Of a stretch of 64,000 bases of DNA, positions 42,241-53,326 are shown piece by piece. The DNA is taken from positions 55,105 to 119,104 of the forward strand of contig JADLZK010010461.1 of the NCBI GenBank assembly GCA_015847255.1. The letters are read 5' to 3'. This DNA is from Hyparrhenia diplandra. Its lineage: Eukaryota > Streptophyta > Magnoliopsida > Poales > Poaceae. The number at the start of each line of letters is the position of its first letter. The stretch's first letter is position 1. The translations under genes and the position numbers were made by a program. The notes under the pieces are model-generated. The model was not told the DNA's origin. It did not search any database and saw nothing but the letters and a program-made list of their open reading frames with translations.

Positions 42241-42765
42241 ATCTGGTGACCACTTACTAGTTTAAGTACCTAGATGACAGTTTTTTCACTTTCGAGTACC
42301 TATCCGGTAACCACTCAACAGTTAACGTTTAAGTACCCACAATGCATTTTACTCTTGTTTGTTTGTTTTCGTGTTTTTCGGTCTCTATCGCCTATCGGTT
42401 CATTAGCTTGTTTTTTGTTTGGTTCTTTTTGCAGCCACACGGTAATTCTGCTCCGGCGAGAACGACCTACGTACAAGAAGCCAAGAAGCTTAGTGAGCCA
42501 CAACATCCACTTGTCTGTCTAATAAACAAATATTACAGGTCAATAATGCAGCACTACCAAACCACCCACGTGTCCCTAGCCAGTACAAATATGTAGAACA
42601 TGCGTAGCAGTTGTGGAATTTTTTTTTCCTAATGACAACTTGGTTTAGACGACAAATCAACCACCGACAGCGATGGTGTTTTAGTGGCGCGTGCTCCTGC
42701 TGTGTAGCTGTCCACTGTCTGCCGATCGAGACGAGCTGGCAGGCACGCCATCGATCCATCGATCA
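42241..42765. promoter_or_regulatory. Upstream region of UGT-C
   Basis: AT-rich DNA, T runs and small shadow ORFs. No promoter element is certain. Confidence 0.3.
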
Positions 42766-44324
42766 ATGGCCGGCGTCCACCAAGCGCGCACCGCCGGCGG
42801 CGATGGCACCGCCAACGGCAGCAGATCATCACGGCGGCGCGTCCTGATGTTCCCGCTGCCGTTCCAGGGGCCACATCAACCCGATGCTGCAGCTAGGCGC
42901 CGTGCTCCACGCGCGGGGGCTCGCCGTCACCGTGCTCCACGCGGGGCTCAATGCGCCGGACCCGGCGCGGCACCCGGAGTTCCAGTTCGTGCCGGTCCCC
43001 GACGGCGTCCCGCCCCACGTCGCGGCGTCCGGGGACGTCATCGACATCATCCAGGCCATGAACGCCGCCATGGAGGCGGACGGGGCGGCGGCCCTCAGGG
43101 CCGTCCTCGAGTCGGTTGTCGCCGACGAGGACCGGCCCCCTGCCGCGTGCATTGTCTTCGACGCCAACCTCCTCGCCGTGCCCACGGCTGCCGAGGCGGT
43201 CGGGCTCAGGACGATGGTGCTGCGCACCGCCAGCGCCGCCTGCCTTGGATGCTTCTTGGCTTACCCCATGCTTCACCAAAAGGGCTATCTGCCTCCTCAA
43301 GGTCCATTGACTAGATCATCACTTCATCGTAGCATACAAGATGTGTAGTGTTCTTTTGGATTTATTCCTTAAATTTCAATTTCATTTGCTTCAGTCACAG
43401 ATTTTCCAGCTGATGATCAGTAGTATATTTGCTCTGTTTTAGATTCCAAACTAAACATGCCAGTGAAAGAGTTGCCACCGCTGAGGGTAAGGGACCTCTT
43501 CTACAACAGCTGGGTGGAGCCCAGGAAAATGAGCGAGTTACTCGCTCGAGCCAACGAAGCGATGAAGAATTCCTCCGGTCTCGTGATCAACACACTCGAC
43601 GCTCTGGAGACAGCAGAGCTCAAGAGGATCCACGAAGAGCTTCGCGTCCCAATGGTACTCGCTCCTGGCCCTCTCCACAAGCTCTCCTCTAACAGCAGCA
43701 CGGCGGACCAAGACGACTACAGCTGCATCGAGTGGCTGGACAAGCAGCAGTCGGGATCCGTGCTGTACGTGAGCTTCGGAAGCCTGGCATCCATGGACGC
43801 CAACGAGTTCTTGGAGGTGGCCTGGGGATTGGCCAACAGTGGCCACCCTTTTCTGTGGGTGGTTCGTGCAGACTCTGTGCGGGGCTTGGATCGGCCAGAG
43901 TTTCCGAATGGCTTTGAGGCTGCAGTTGATGCTGGCAGGGGCAAGGTGATCCGATGGGCGCCGCAGCCGGAGGTGCTGGCGCACCCTGCGGTGGGTGGGT
44001 TTTGGACCCACAGCGGATGGAACTCCACGCTGGAGAGTGTCAGTGAGGGCGTTCCGATGATCTGCAGGCCTCAGTTCGCGGATCAGAAGATGAACAGACG
44101 AGGTACGTGGTGCACACGTGGGGTGTCGGGTTGGAGCTGGAAGGCGAGCTTGAAAGAGGCAAGATAGAGGAGGCTGTTAGGAAGCTCATGAAGGGGAAAG
44201 GAGGGAGAAGAAATGAGGGGAAAGAGCCAAGGAACTCAAGAAGAATGTAGCAGATTGCTTGAAAGCTGGTGGGACTTCTCAGGTTGCAATTGACAAGTTG
44301 GTGGATTACATACTTTCAGTGTGA
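42766..44324 (+). pseudogene. UDP-glycosyltransferase UGT-C, two exons, multiple frameshifts
   Basis: The start at 42766 gives MAGVHQARTAGGDG, then MFPLPFQG. There an extra G (CAGGGGCCACATC, about 42868-42872) shifts the frame within the catalytic His motif. The correct frame resumes as HINPMLQLGAVLHARGLAVT and reads to GYLPPQ at 43301 (CAAG/GTCC). The 141-base intron ends GTTTTAG, and exon 2 starts at 43443 in the right phase (DSKLNMPVKELPPLRVRDLF). The PSPG box is complete (WAPQPEVLAHP to QFADQ, with HSGWNS). At about 44092-44100 the frame is lost again (DQKMN then RGTWCTRG instead of RYVVHTWGVGLELEG). Further shifts near 44205-44230 separate it from RAKELKKNVADCLKAGG and the end DYILSV at 44324. 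With at least three lesions this is a pseudogene. It is the only UGT here on the plus strand, and its intron position equals that of UGT-A. Confidence 0.85.
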
Positions 44325-44499
44325 TCTTTGTGTGCTGCTGCCTATACATTTTCTGGGAGCTCAGGAATCCAAACTGTACTTTATTCAGGCAGTCCAGTAT
44401 TTACGATTTGAATCAAAGTGTATTATCTTGTAGGAAAGTAAGTTTACAAGAAAAAAAGTCAGTCAGCATGGGCTTTTTGCATCTCTCGCTAATAAAAGA

Positions 44500-45536
44500 A
44501 GGAAAATTAAGTGTGCAAAGCAATGAAAAAGTGCTACACTACAAGAAATTCCAAGAATTGCCAAGACTTCAATGTTGTAATCTGCAGGTTGTCTTTACTA
44601 CATCTCCTTTTTTGGTGGAAAGATGTACTCAGCCTCATTGGAAAATTTCAAACCTTTGCCAAATGCAGACCAAACCATGGTGACAGTGCTATGTTCTCGA
44701 CCGACAAGTGGTTGCCACAAGGCAGTATTCAAAAAGATCTGTATCCTCAACTCTTTTCCTTTGCCAGGAATGTTAACTTGAATACTTTACTGATGAATCT
44801 GAGGACAGACTCCTTAGCCTCCCTTTATCACAGCAAGCTGCTGGTCAACTTCAAGAACTGGAGGAAGTGATCCAAAACATGAACATGGACATGGATGCAA
44901 ACCAAAAAGACTGCTGGTAATACTCATGGGGCCCTTCAAAATACAGTACCAAGAAAGCCGCATACAACAAACTGACAGATCATATTGAAGCCTCACCCTG
45001 TATTTCTAGGCTGTGGGCTTCCAGCAATTTGGGACAACATAAATTTTTTTCTTATGGCTCCTCATTAGAGATCGCTTAACACAAGAAACCTCCTTAGGAG
45101 AAAGAATAAGGATCTTGCGAGATACAGCTGTGTGCTTTGCAACTGAGGTCAGGAGGAAACAACCATGCATCTCTTCTTTGAATGTTCCTTCAGCCAAAGC
45201 TGCTGGATGACAATACCCATCAACTGGAATCTGAACCTTGAACCCTTTGATATGGTGCTTGAAGCTAGACAAACATTTGGAAGCCACATCTTCAGAGAAA
45301 CATTTGGAAGTTTTTTTTTCAGAGAAACTTAACAGTTTGGAGACGGCGTTTCAAAGAAGAATTTGACCACGTGTGCGTGAAGGCCAACCGAGGAAACAAA
45401 GCAAGTCTTCATATCTGAGAGAGAGAGAGAGAGAGAGTTATTCTTGATGTTCTTAGTCATTTTGTATTTGGGCCTAGTTGCCTTGTATTATTTTACAACT
45501 CTTTGTATTCCTTCATTTAATTCAAAAAAAAAAAAA
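44500..45536 (+). mobile_element. 5'-truncated LINE with reverse-transcriptase zinc-binding remnant
   Basis: The plus-strand frames include LKFSTDKWLP-like sequence, then (44660-44870) NHGDSAMFSTDKWLPQGSIQ with LYPQLFSFARN. Further on are RDRLNTRNLL and CVLCN...EETTMHLFFECSFSQS with CW, the zf-RVT zinc-binding pattern that ends LINE ORF2 proteins. The frames are broken. A (GA)n run at 45417-45437 and a poly(A) tail at 45524-45536 close the element. The 5' part, including most of the RT, is absent. Confidence 0.65.
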
Positions 45537-45676
45537 TAGGTAGGGAGGTCCCCTACTGTTCCAGTCAAAAACATCTCTTTTTTTTAAATGAACCGAACAG
45601 AGGAGTTGCCGATTATATTAATAAAGAAGTAATTCCAAATTGGGCAATAGAGCTCATTATGGGTTGGCAGGCACAT

Positions 45677-45711
<35 letters not shown>

Positions 45712-45803
45712 GAAATATGGGCTCTTCCAATTTACCTACGGGCCTTAAGTGGCCGGCCCCGACCCACCTCGGGCTCCATGACAGCAGCAGGTGTATTCTT
45801 GTA
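45537..45803. other. Intergenic DNA with a long T tract
   Basis: A T run of about 32 bases (45679-45710) may mark another minus-strand retroelement tail. No gene. Confidence 0.4.
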
Positions 45804-46039
45804 CTCCCTCCATCCTAAATTGTAAGTCGTTTGACTTTTTTTTTTTTATTCTAGCTTTAACCACTCGTCTTATTAAAAAAATTGTGCAAACATAATCAAA
45901 TTTAAGTTATTTTTGAAGAATGTTTATTAATAAAGCAAGCAACAACAAAAGAAATAATATTTTGCACAAATTTTTGAATAAGACAGTGATCAAACTTGGT
46001 GTAAAAAGTCAAACGACTTACAATTTGAAATTAAGGGAG
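45804..46039. mobile_element. Stowaway-type MITE with long hairpin ends
   Basis: The left end CTCCCTCCATCCTAAATTGT and the complement of the right end CTCCCTTAATTTCAAATTGT continue as AAGTCGTTTGACTTTTT on both arms, an inverted repeat of about 38 bp. TA lies on both sides (45802-45803 and 46040-46041). Length is 236 bp. Confidence 0.85.
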
Positions 46040-46142
46040 TACTCTGTAGGCTCCATGACAGCCTGTTGTCCAATGATATCATGTCAAGTAGTCAAGTCAA
46101 CTATGCTGTTGTTGTCTGCACTTTTAGCTGAGCAATCACATG

Positions 46143-46360
46143 CACCCTCCGTTTCAAATTATAATTCGTTTAACCTCTTTGACCCTAAGTTTAACCTCGT
46201 ATTATTTAAAAAATTTGCACAAAAATAGTCAAATTTAAGTCATTCTTAAAGACCATTTATTAAAGCAAACTACAACAAAAGAAGTGATATTTTACACAAA
46301 ATTTTGAATAAAACAAGTGGTCAAAATTAGGGTTGAAAAGGTCATCATTCAGAAATGTAT
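46143..46360. mobile_element. Degenerate Stowaway-like MITE
   Basis: CACCCTCCGTTTCAAATTAT at the left and internal words shared with the preceding MITE (AATTTAAGTCATTCTTAAAG, TTTTGAATAAAACAAGTGGT) suggest a related copy. Its right end has decayed. Confidence 0.5.
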
Positions 46361-46865
46361 AGGAATAGTTTGACACATGACTCATTCTTAATTAATTTGG
46401 AAAACTAGTTTCATTGGGCAGTGCGCCCGTTGTGCCTTTTTCCCATTCCCTTTTATGTTGCCAAGCTTCGTCAACTTGTACTATGTGAAGACACGTGAAA
46501 TGGGGAATAATGTATTACTCAGGTAAAATCAGTGCTACATATAGGCACGGTGGGGAGCCTGGGTTAGCAGACTCATGGGACGATTTACACTCTAACATTA
46601 TGATCACTTGTTTCAAACATATGTACACAAAGAGGATATGGCTTGGAGGTGGGCGGTAACCATGTTTCACGCCTCCATACGTATTCAATCCCTTCCTCAA
46701 ACAAACGCGTAGTAACACGAACCGATATCAGCACAAACAGCTCTGGGGATAGAAATACGCGAAACCAAACAAGTCGTGAAATCTGTTGCAACCATAGCTG
46801 AGCCTTTTCCAATGCTTCTGTTTAGACCGGGCGGCGACAACTTGATTGATACATTCCTCCGTTTG
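46361..46865. other. Intergenic DNA
   Basis: Only short shadow ORFs. No gene supported. Confidence 0.4.
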
Positions 46866-47038
46866 CTGGTTAATTTCACAATGTCAACAGCAAATGTCGA
46901 GCGTGCAGTTTCTGAAGAGCACTAAGACAGTTTGCGCTACAGGACGGAAGATGAATATCTTGCCAATAATTTGCCAGTGCACAGCTTTTTAGACAAAGGG
47001 ATCTATGATGACATTGTTGCTCAATTCAAGAAACAATA
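46866..47038 (+). pseudogene. hAT transposase C-terminal (dimerisation) relic
   Basis: One plus-strand frame reads LLVNFTMSTANVERAVSEEH, a stop, then DSLRYRTEDEYLANNLPVHS and FLDKGIYDDIVAQFKKQ to a stop at 47038. The TANVER...S...LR.R...EYL order is the hallmark of the hAT-family dimerisation region at the transposase C terminus. It is interrupted by a stop and lacks the catalytic part. No terminal repeats were tied to it. Confidence 0.6.
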
Positions 47039-47489
47039 GTCATCGAGCTAAATTGTAGATTTCTGTAGAAAATTTCATTAATTGAGGTACAGTTTCCTTT
47101 TGTTTAGGCCCCATTTGGCAGAACCCAGCTTCATTAGTAAAGCTGTTTTTTTTTCTAAAAGCAACTTCACGAGCAACTCTTTAGGTGAGCTGAGCTGTAT
47201 TAAAAAGTTGTTTGGCAAAATAGTTTGACCAACATCTTCATGCATGGATTTGAGAGAGAAATAAATGAAAGAGCTCAAATAACCTATTTTTTTTTCATCT
47301 CTCTCCCACTTCATTCCTTTGTGAGAGGGAAAGAAAAACAACTTCAACAAATGTTTTGAAAAGAGATATTTAGCCAAAAAAAACAGCTCACAACAGCTTC
47401 CCACCTCACACATGTGTGCAATGTTGTAACTTGAATTTGGACATGATTAATGTATAGTGATGCTTTTAACATAAATATTTGCACTCATG
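47039..47489. other. AT-rich DNA with possible MITE ends
   Basis: AGGCCCCATTTGGCAGAACC near 47106, and AACAGCTCACAACAGCTTCC near 47385-47402 (complement GGAAGCTGTTGTGAGC), are weakly inverted. They could be a decayed MITE, but there is no clear target duplication. Confidence 0.3.
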
Positions 47490-48170
47490 ATTTACGCCTC
47501 GGCCGAGTCATCGTCGTCGCCATCCCTTTTTGTCCATAGCGGTTGGCAGGGCTCGAGCTCGGCTCCCCAACGAGGACGCCCCGTCCGGGATTTCGGGACG
47601 GCGTGCCGTGGCTGCGGGTCCATAGCATAGCTATGGCTCTCGTGGTACCTCCGGCCACTGAAGGTCGTAGGCCCGATATCCGATCTTCTGTTGAGATCAC
47701 GGGCGTGAGCCGTGATGATTAGTCCGTGAGGCAGCTAGATCCGCGACGCTCGAGCTCGAGCTTGTAACGAGTTGGAAGAGGTCGCAGCCTTCCGAGGTCT
47801 TGGAGCTCGAGGCGGTGAGACCAACACTCGCTCGGGGGGTCTCATTGTTGCTCTTGGGTGGGCCCGCGAGCTCGTGGCGTGCTCGGGGCCAGCTCATCCT
47901 AGTCGCAGTAACCCGAGCCTATTCGAGGCGGAGATTCACGCCGTGAAGCCCGGAGCTTCGCGTTGAGATGGAAAAAAAACTCACACGAGCTTGGAGCTCG
48001 CGGCGACGAGTTTTCCGTCTCGCCGAGCTCGTTCGGGATGGAAGCCGCCTCAGGCAGCCTTTCATGGCCCAACCCGATCATGGGCGGGTTGTCTTTTCGT
48101 TGAGCTTAATCTTTGGGTCTCTGCACGAGTTGGGGGATCCTTGATTTAGTCCCCCGACATTTGCCTACTA
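47490..48170. repeat. GC-rich repeat-like region with many GAGCTCG words
   Basis: A block of high GC in AT-rich surroundings. GAGCTCG or GAGCTCGAG occurs at least six times (about 47550, 47750, 47804, 47868, 47993, 48024). The region ends in a GGGGGATCCTTGATTTAGTC then CCCCCGACA inverted motif. It may be an LTR or other repeat unit. No protein domain is visible. Confidence 0.35.
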
Positions 48171-48275
48171 CATATAATTGATCTGCCTATTTGTTTTTTC
48201 TTCACCATCCAGGATTCACATGTTTTCACCGATCCCAATCCTACTTCATCAATGAACCCATAATTATGGGACACT

Positions 48276-48879
48276 ATGCCAAAGAAGTCGCCTTTCATCT
48301 TTAACGTTGGCTTGTTTAGGCATGATGACTCTGAGATTGAAACTGTTACAATTTCATTAGCTAACTATTGGAACGACCTTGTAGGTAATGTTGAGGTGCC
48401 ACCAATTCTTGAGACACTTGCTAGCACCCATTTCAATCAGGTTAGCTCCTGCAATTCTAATTCAAGCATCTAAGTGTTTCATACACACACCCCTAGAGGT
48501 GTTTTATGCATAGTTCATATGGATTTATATGCATTCACACGCCAATTCCTATTAGACCTAACCATATACTCTACTCATTGTATGCATTAATCATGTAGGT
48601 TTTTATGCATTCATGCACACACCATTTCTTCCTCATTAATGGTTTCCAAAAAATGTGCATCCCGTGTACGATTTTTCTATACAAAGAGAGACTTTCATCA
48701 ATACACCAGGACCAATCTTTGATACTGCTGGCACTACACCAAGACCTATCTTTGATTCGATTGAAAATGTTGGTGTTGCTCATTTAGGTTCTCAAAACAC
48801 ACAAGAAGTCATAACAACATCTATTGAAAGGGCCCATGAGTTGTTTCAACTACTCACTTCTACTGAATTGGCTTTTTAA
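48276..48879 (+). pseudogene. Unrecognised two-piece coding relic
   Basis: A first ORF (48276-48473) reads MPKKSPFIFNVGLFRHDDSE then ISLANYWNDLVGNVEVPPIL, with a possible donor after Gln (CAG/GTTAGC, 48440). A second ORF (ending 48879) carries PGPIFDTAGTTPRPIFDSIE with PxPIFDx twice, then TSIERAHELFQLLTSTELAF. Composition looks protein-like but I recognise no domain, and a clean acceptor joining them was not found. It could be part of a transposon-encoded accessory protein. Confidence 0.3.
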
Positions 48880-50305
48880 AGAGTAAGATACCAGTGCACA
48901 TTTTTTTCCCTACTAGTTTTTTTTTTATTTTACTTTTATTTCAACAATTGAGATGCTGAAACATACATTCTATGCATAGTGGATTTTAAAGTTGCATTCA
49001 ATGTATACGTTCTATTTTTGTCAAAAAAATATATATGTTTTATTTGTTTATGCATTACCTTTTACATATGAATTCTCCCTGTATACAACTTTTAGCAAGG
49101 TCTATTTACAACTTTTAGCAATGTTCATACATTATTTTACTCATACATTCATTCATATAAATGCATAAAATAATTTGTATTTCTTTTTATATGCAACGCT
49201 ATCATTTATCAGTTCCTAATTACAATACTAAAGCTGGAAAAGTGAAAACATTATTCAAATTGGATAAGGGTGCCACTGACAGTTGGATAGACTATTATAT
49301 TCATTGTCTCATCCATAACGAACTATTAATATGCATTGTATATATAAGTCTTTATACAAGATTTAACAAAATCCATGGACAGTCATTCATGTAATAAGGT
49401 CTGCACACTATTTATACACTATTTATTGCATTAGATGCAACTATCTATCATGATGCTACTAATAAATTAAAGTCAATTAATATTTGAAACCAATTGACCA
49501 TGTGATCTGAATATACACATTTCATTCAATTAATTATTATGGTTGAGAATTTGTTTATGTGATCTCTAGCTCTTTTATACACTCTAGCTAGAAAATGGTG
49601 TGTGGAGGGTAACAACTTTTAAAAAGAGCGATTATTTTTTTTCTTAGAAACAATTCCAATAGGAACACCGCTACTAGTATATCCGTGTCACTACTGAGGA
49701 CATGGATGAAATACAAAACAACCAACCAGAGAGGGTGCGAATTGGAACCTACATGAGGCTAAAAGGCACGACGATTGCGAGATGGTTGGCTTTGGGGCAG
49801 CCCCTGCGTTATTTATAGAGCTATTACACATTTCCAAGTATCTCGTTAGATATTTTTGCCTAAACCACTTAACCCTAAGGACATAATGGTCCAAGTGGAG
49901 ATCCGTGCATCCGACGGCCACATGCCCTATAGCTTTGCCTCAACACAACCTCTCCAATGATGCCATGTGTTGCTCTGAAATCCACCCCTGGATTTTGAAG
50001 TCCAAACCCAACAAAATGTGCCCAATGTTTTGTGGCCGAAATCACCAAACTCAACTAGAGTAGTGTATCCGCTATATGCTCCCTCCACGATCTCAACGTA
50101 CGTGTGTGACCACCTGTCCTCAACTATCTAATCACTAAGTCCTTGTACCTCCAATTGACTTGATCAACCACTGTCTTAACTTGGTCAACATGGTCTATGC
50201 TTCCTCCACATGTATGCTTGCTTGTGGATGTCTCCATTGTCAGCCGTGCCCATGGTCAGTCTTCGGCCCTTGGTGCCTGTAACCTGATCAACGAGTAGGA
50301 TAGCT
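48880..50305. other. AT-rich intergenic DNA
   Basis: AT-rich until about 49700, then mixed composition. Small ORFs only. No gene or RNA supported. Confidence 0.45.
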
Positions 50306-51016
50306 ATGATGTATATTGCTGGAACTTGGGTAACCTCGAGCTACGACGACGGCCGATCAACCAGATTGCCGACGAGCGTAGTCGCCGCCAGAACCACCGG
50401 CTCAGTTCGGGTTCGTGATCGGGTTCAGGAAGAAAACTTTGCCGTCACGGCTTTACAAGGAGCAGCACACAGCTGTCCGAATTGGGCCGCGCAGGACCGG
50501 ATTCGCTTTGCCCATTCAGGCCTTGTCATTCGTATATTGGGCCTCCTTTCTCTTGGCGTCGACCTGGGGCCTGGTCCAGCAGGAGACGCCTTGCTTGTTC
50601 CCGCCAACACCTCCCCTCCATCAGTTCCTTCGCCGGCGTCCTTAGTCTTGCTGGTGACAGTGCCTCAGTCCAAGCATCTATGTCCGTCCATCACCACAGT
50701 CACATTAAGGTTAGTCCATACACTATCCTCTACTGACACCACTCATCATCAATGCACATCAACCTGGGAATGGTTTGGACTCAAACCGGGTTATGTGGTT
50801 TGGTTTTCTATTTGGGCCTACAAGGTTTGGGTGAAAATGGCTAAAGAGATTAGTGGGCTGGTTTGGTCTGGGGTTGCAGTGAATCGGTTCAGCAACGGGT
50901 GGCCTGTTGTCGTCGAGGAGATCACGTCGTTCCCCGTACGCCGTCGTCCGCAGGAGCTCCGACGTGCTCGCCCAATGTTATCGCTCGCACCTGTCACTCG
51001 CACAACTTGCCAGTGA
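50306..51016 (+). other. Open frame without recognised domains
   Basis: A 236-codon plus-strand frame begins MMYIAGTWVTSSYDDGRSTR. It contains no motif I know, is rich in Ser, Val and Thr, and is overlapped by other open frames in the same GC-balanced stretch. It may be part of an LTR-retroelement leader or be fortuitous. Confidence 0.2.
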
Positions 51017-51537
51017 GCGCCAACTGCATGGACTTCACGCGAATCATGCACCGCCGCAGCCGCCGGTAGGAGCCTGTGTGGCCGCCGGTCCACGTCGTCG
51101 GACCGCCTCGCTGGTCTGAGTAGGCCCTCGCCGTGCCACCATGTCCTCACAGGCTAGCAAGCTGGCCGCCCGGCGCCACTTCCTCGCGCGGCCGCTCGGG
51201 GTCGCGTCCCCGTGCAGACGAGCATGGCGATGGTTGGGGGTTGGGTTGGTTTCTGTAATGACGGTTTGGATTGAGGTGAACTAATTAATCAACGCATCCA
51301 CGCCTGGATCGGTGTGGGTTTGGTTTGGATGCTAGCCCATTGTCAGGTTGAAATGCACACATATAGCCACAACTCAACCATGTGTGAACAAAGGATAAAT
51401 CTATGTCCATGTTAAATCTATATCGTTATTATTGATTCTCACCCTCTCCAATCCAATTTTATCCATGATCATTGGATAATAATAAATTACCAATTTTATC
51501 GATACTCATTGTGGTTTGCGATAAACTACTAGGCTTA
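51017..51537. other. Intergenic DNA
   Basis: A GC-rich start (to about 51240) grades into AT-rich DNA. No gene supported. Confidence 0.4.
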
Positions 51538-51816
51538 GGCCTCATTTAGATGGCAAATTTTTACCAAAAACTTCCAAGTTTTAGACTCTCTCTCCATCAC
51601 ATCACATTAAATACACTAAAAAAATATATGTTCGGGCGATAAATGTAGGTAAATAAAATAACTAATTACACAGTTTTATTAGACATTACAAGGCGAATCT
51701 TTTTGAGCCTAGTTAATCCATGATTAGATAATATTACCACAAACAAGCGAAGCGTCTTCTGATGTGCTTCACGGGGAGGTCAAAAGTGCTTTGGGAAAGT
51801 TTTTTTTGCCCGGGCC
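51538..51816. mobile_element. Tourist/Harbinger-type MITE, 279 bp
   Basis: GGCCTCATTTAGATGGC at the left and GCCCGGGCC at the right are flanked by TTA (51535-51537 and 51817-51819). The interior has the words common to this abundant grass MITE family: ACTAATTACACAGTTTTATT, GGCGAATCTTTTTGAGCCTA and TTAATCCATGATTAGA. Confidence 0.7.
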
Positions 51817-53326
51817 TTAGGGTGTCCGCAACGATATGCGGAGTGCTAGCTAGGAGGGACACTCGTCCAATCAAACAGAGAGAAGATGAAAAATTTTCTC
51901 GCTAGCGCTTGCTCAAGAGCTTAGCTTCGCCGACGCTTCTCGAAACTTTGTGGGTCAGCGACATATTCCTTTGCCATGGTAATGTTCTCTTTTTTAATTA
52001 TTTCTAGCATCCAGGTCAGCTATCGATTTGTACAAACTGTTGCGGACGCCCTGGGGACTGTCCGCACCGTGAAAACGGGGAAACCAAACTCTATCCCACC
52101 TGAACCAGGGCCCCACACGATTTTTTCCCCGTTCTGCCGCAGCCATGGAAACTCTATCGCATACTCCATATCAACCACCACCTGTGGGTCCCATATGTCA
52201 GCAATTCTTATCTCTTCCCCGTTCCTCAAGCGCATCCGTTCGTTCCGCCGCAGCTTCGCCCGTCCCAGCGGCAGCGGCTTCCAGGCCGTGGAGCTGCTCG
52301 TCGTCGCCGCCCAGCAGGAGAAGGCTTCTCTATCTGCTCGCCGCCGCCGCCCTCCAGGAGAAGGCCAGTCTCCTCTTCCCCGCCACTCGGGCAAGATTCC
52401 GCTCCTCTGCGACGCGCCGCCTCGTGGGGACGCACGGAAGGGACACCGACGGGGCAGGCAAGCGCGGCGGGCGGTCTTCCTATCTCCCTTCCTAGCACGG
52501 GCGCGAGGGCCACGCGAGCTCGGTCTGCTGCTGCTCACCGGCGTCCCTGCTCCCCGCTCCCCCACCGGTGGCCGGCCGCGCCGACGCAACGAGCTCGCGG
52601 AGGCGTTGCGGACTACGCCGGGTCGAGCGTTGCGAACTACGCCGAGTCGAGCGCTGCGGACTACGCCGGGCCGCGCGGGTGGAGCTCCTCCTCACTGTCG
52701 CTGCTGCTGCGGTGGCGGCTGCTCGAAGGCCGACGCCTCTGCTCCCTCTCCGAAGGCCGACGCCTCTACTCCCTTTCCTAGATCCGCCGGACCGTCGCGG
52801 TGGTGGGTCTGCGCAGCCGCGGAAGTCGGAGGACCGCCTGGCAGTCCATCGCGCGCGCGGAAGGCCGAGGACCGCCGCCGGCAGTGATTTACTCGTCTCG
52901 CGCGAAGGGCCGTTGCCGTCGCGAGCGCGAGCTGCAACACCGCCTGGGTCCCACGCCACGCTGTCGTCCTCGAGGAGGAGCGCGCAGACGCTGGATTCCC
53001 AGGGGAACAGGGCGGCAGCGTACCGCTCCAGTACCGCGGTGCAGGGAGATTTCCGTAAAATTGATACTGGAGGAAGCGATGCAGTTCCGCGGTGCAGTCA
53101 GTCTTAATTTGCCGTTTGCTTTCTTGTCACGCTCCACTACAGTTCAGCAAGTCAGAGTCAGTCATCCAGTGTACAAACTGTGTACGCAAACTGAGGCCTC
53201 GTGTAGAGGACAAGGATAGTACAGTACAGCAAACACAGCAAGAGACAAAACAATGTCACATCACATGGCCACCTGAAACAGTACCCCAACCAAGAACAGA
53301 ACCACGTGGCTGCTGTACCAAACACT
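51817..53326. repeat. GC-rich low-complexity region with short tandem repeats
   Basis: GC-rich DNA with open frames on both strands. About 52611-52675 holds three copies of a unit of roughly 24 bases (GCGTTGCGGACTACGCCGGG), and 52728-52780 holds two copies of GAAGGCCGACGCCTCT followed by ACTCCCTTTCC or GCTCCCTCTCC. The translated repeats (ALRTTPGR) are artefacts of the DNA repeat. I see no domain. It may be a captured or decayed gene, or a transposon interior. Confidence 0.4.
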
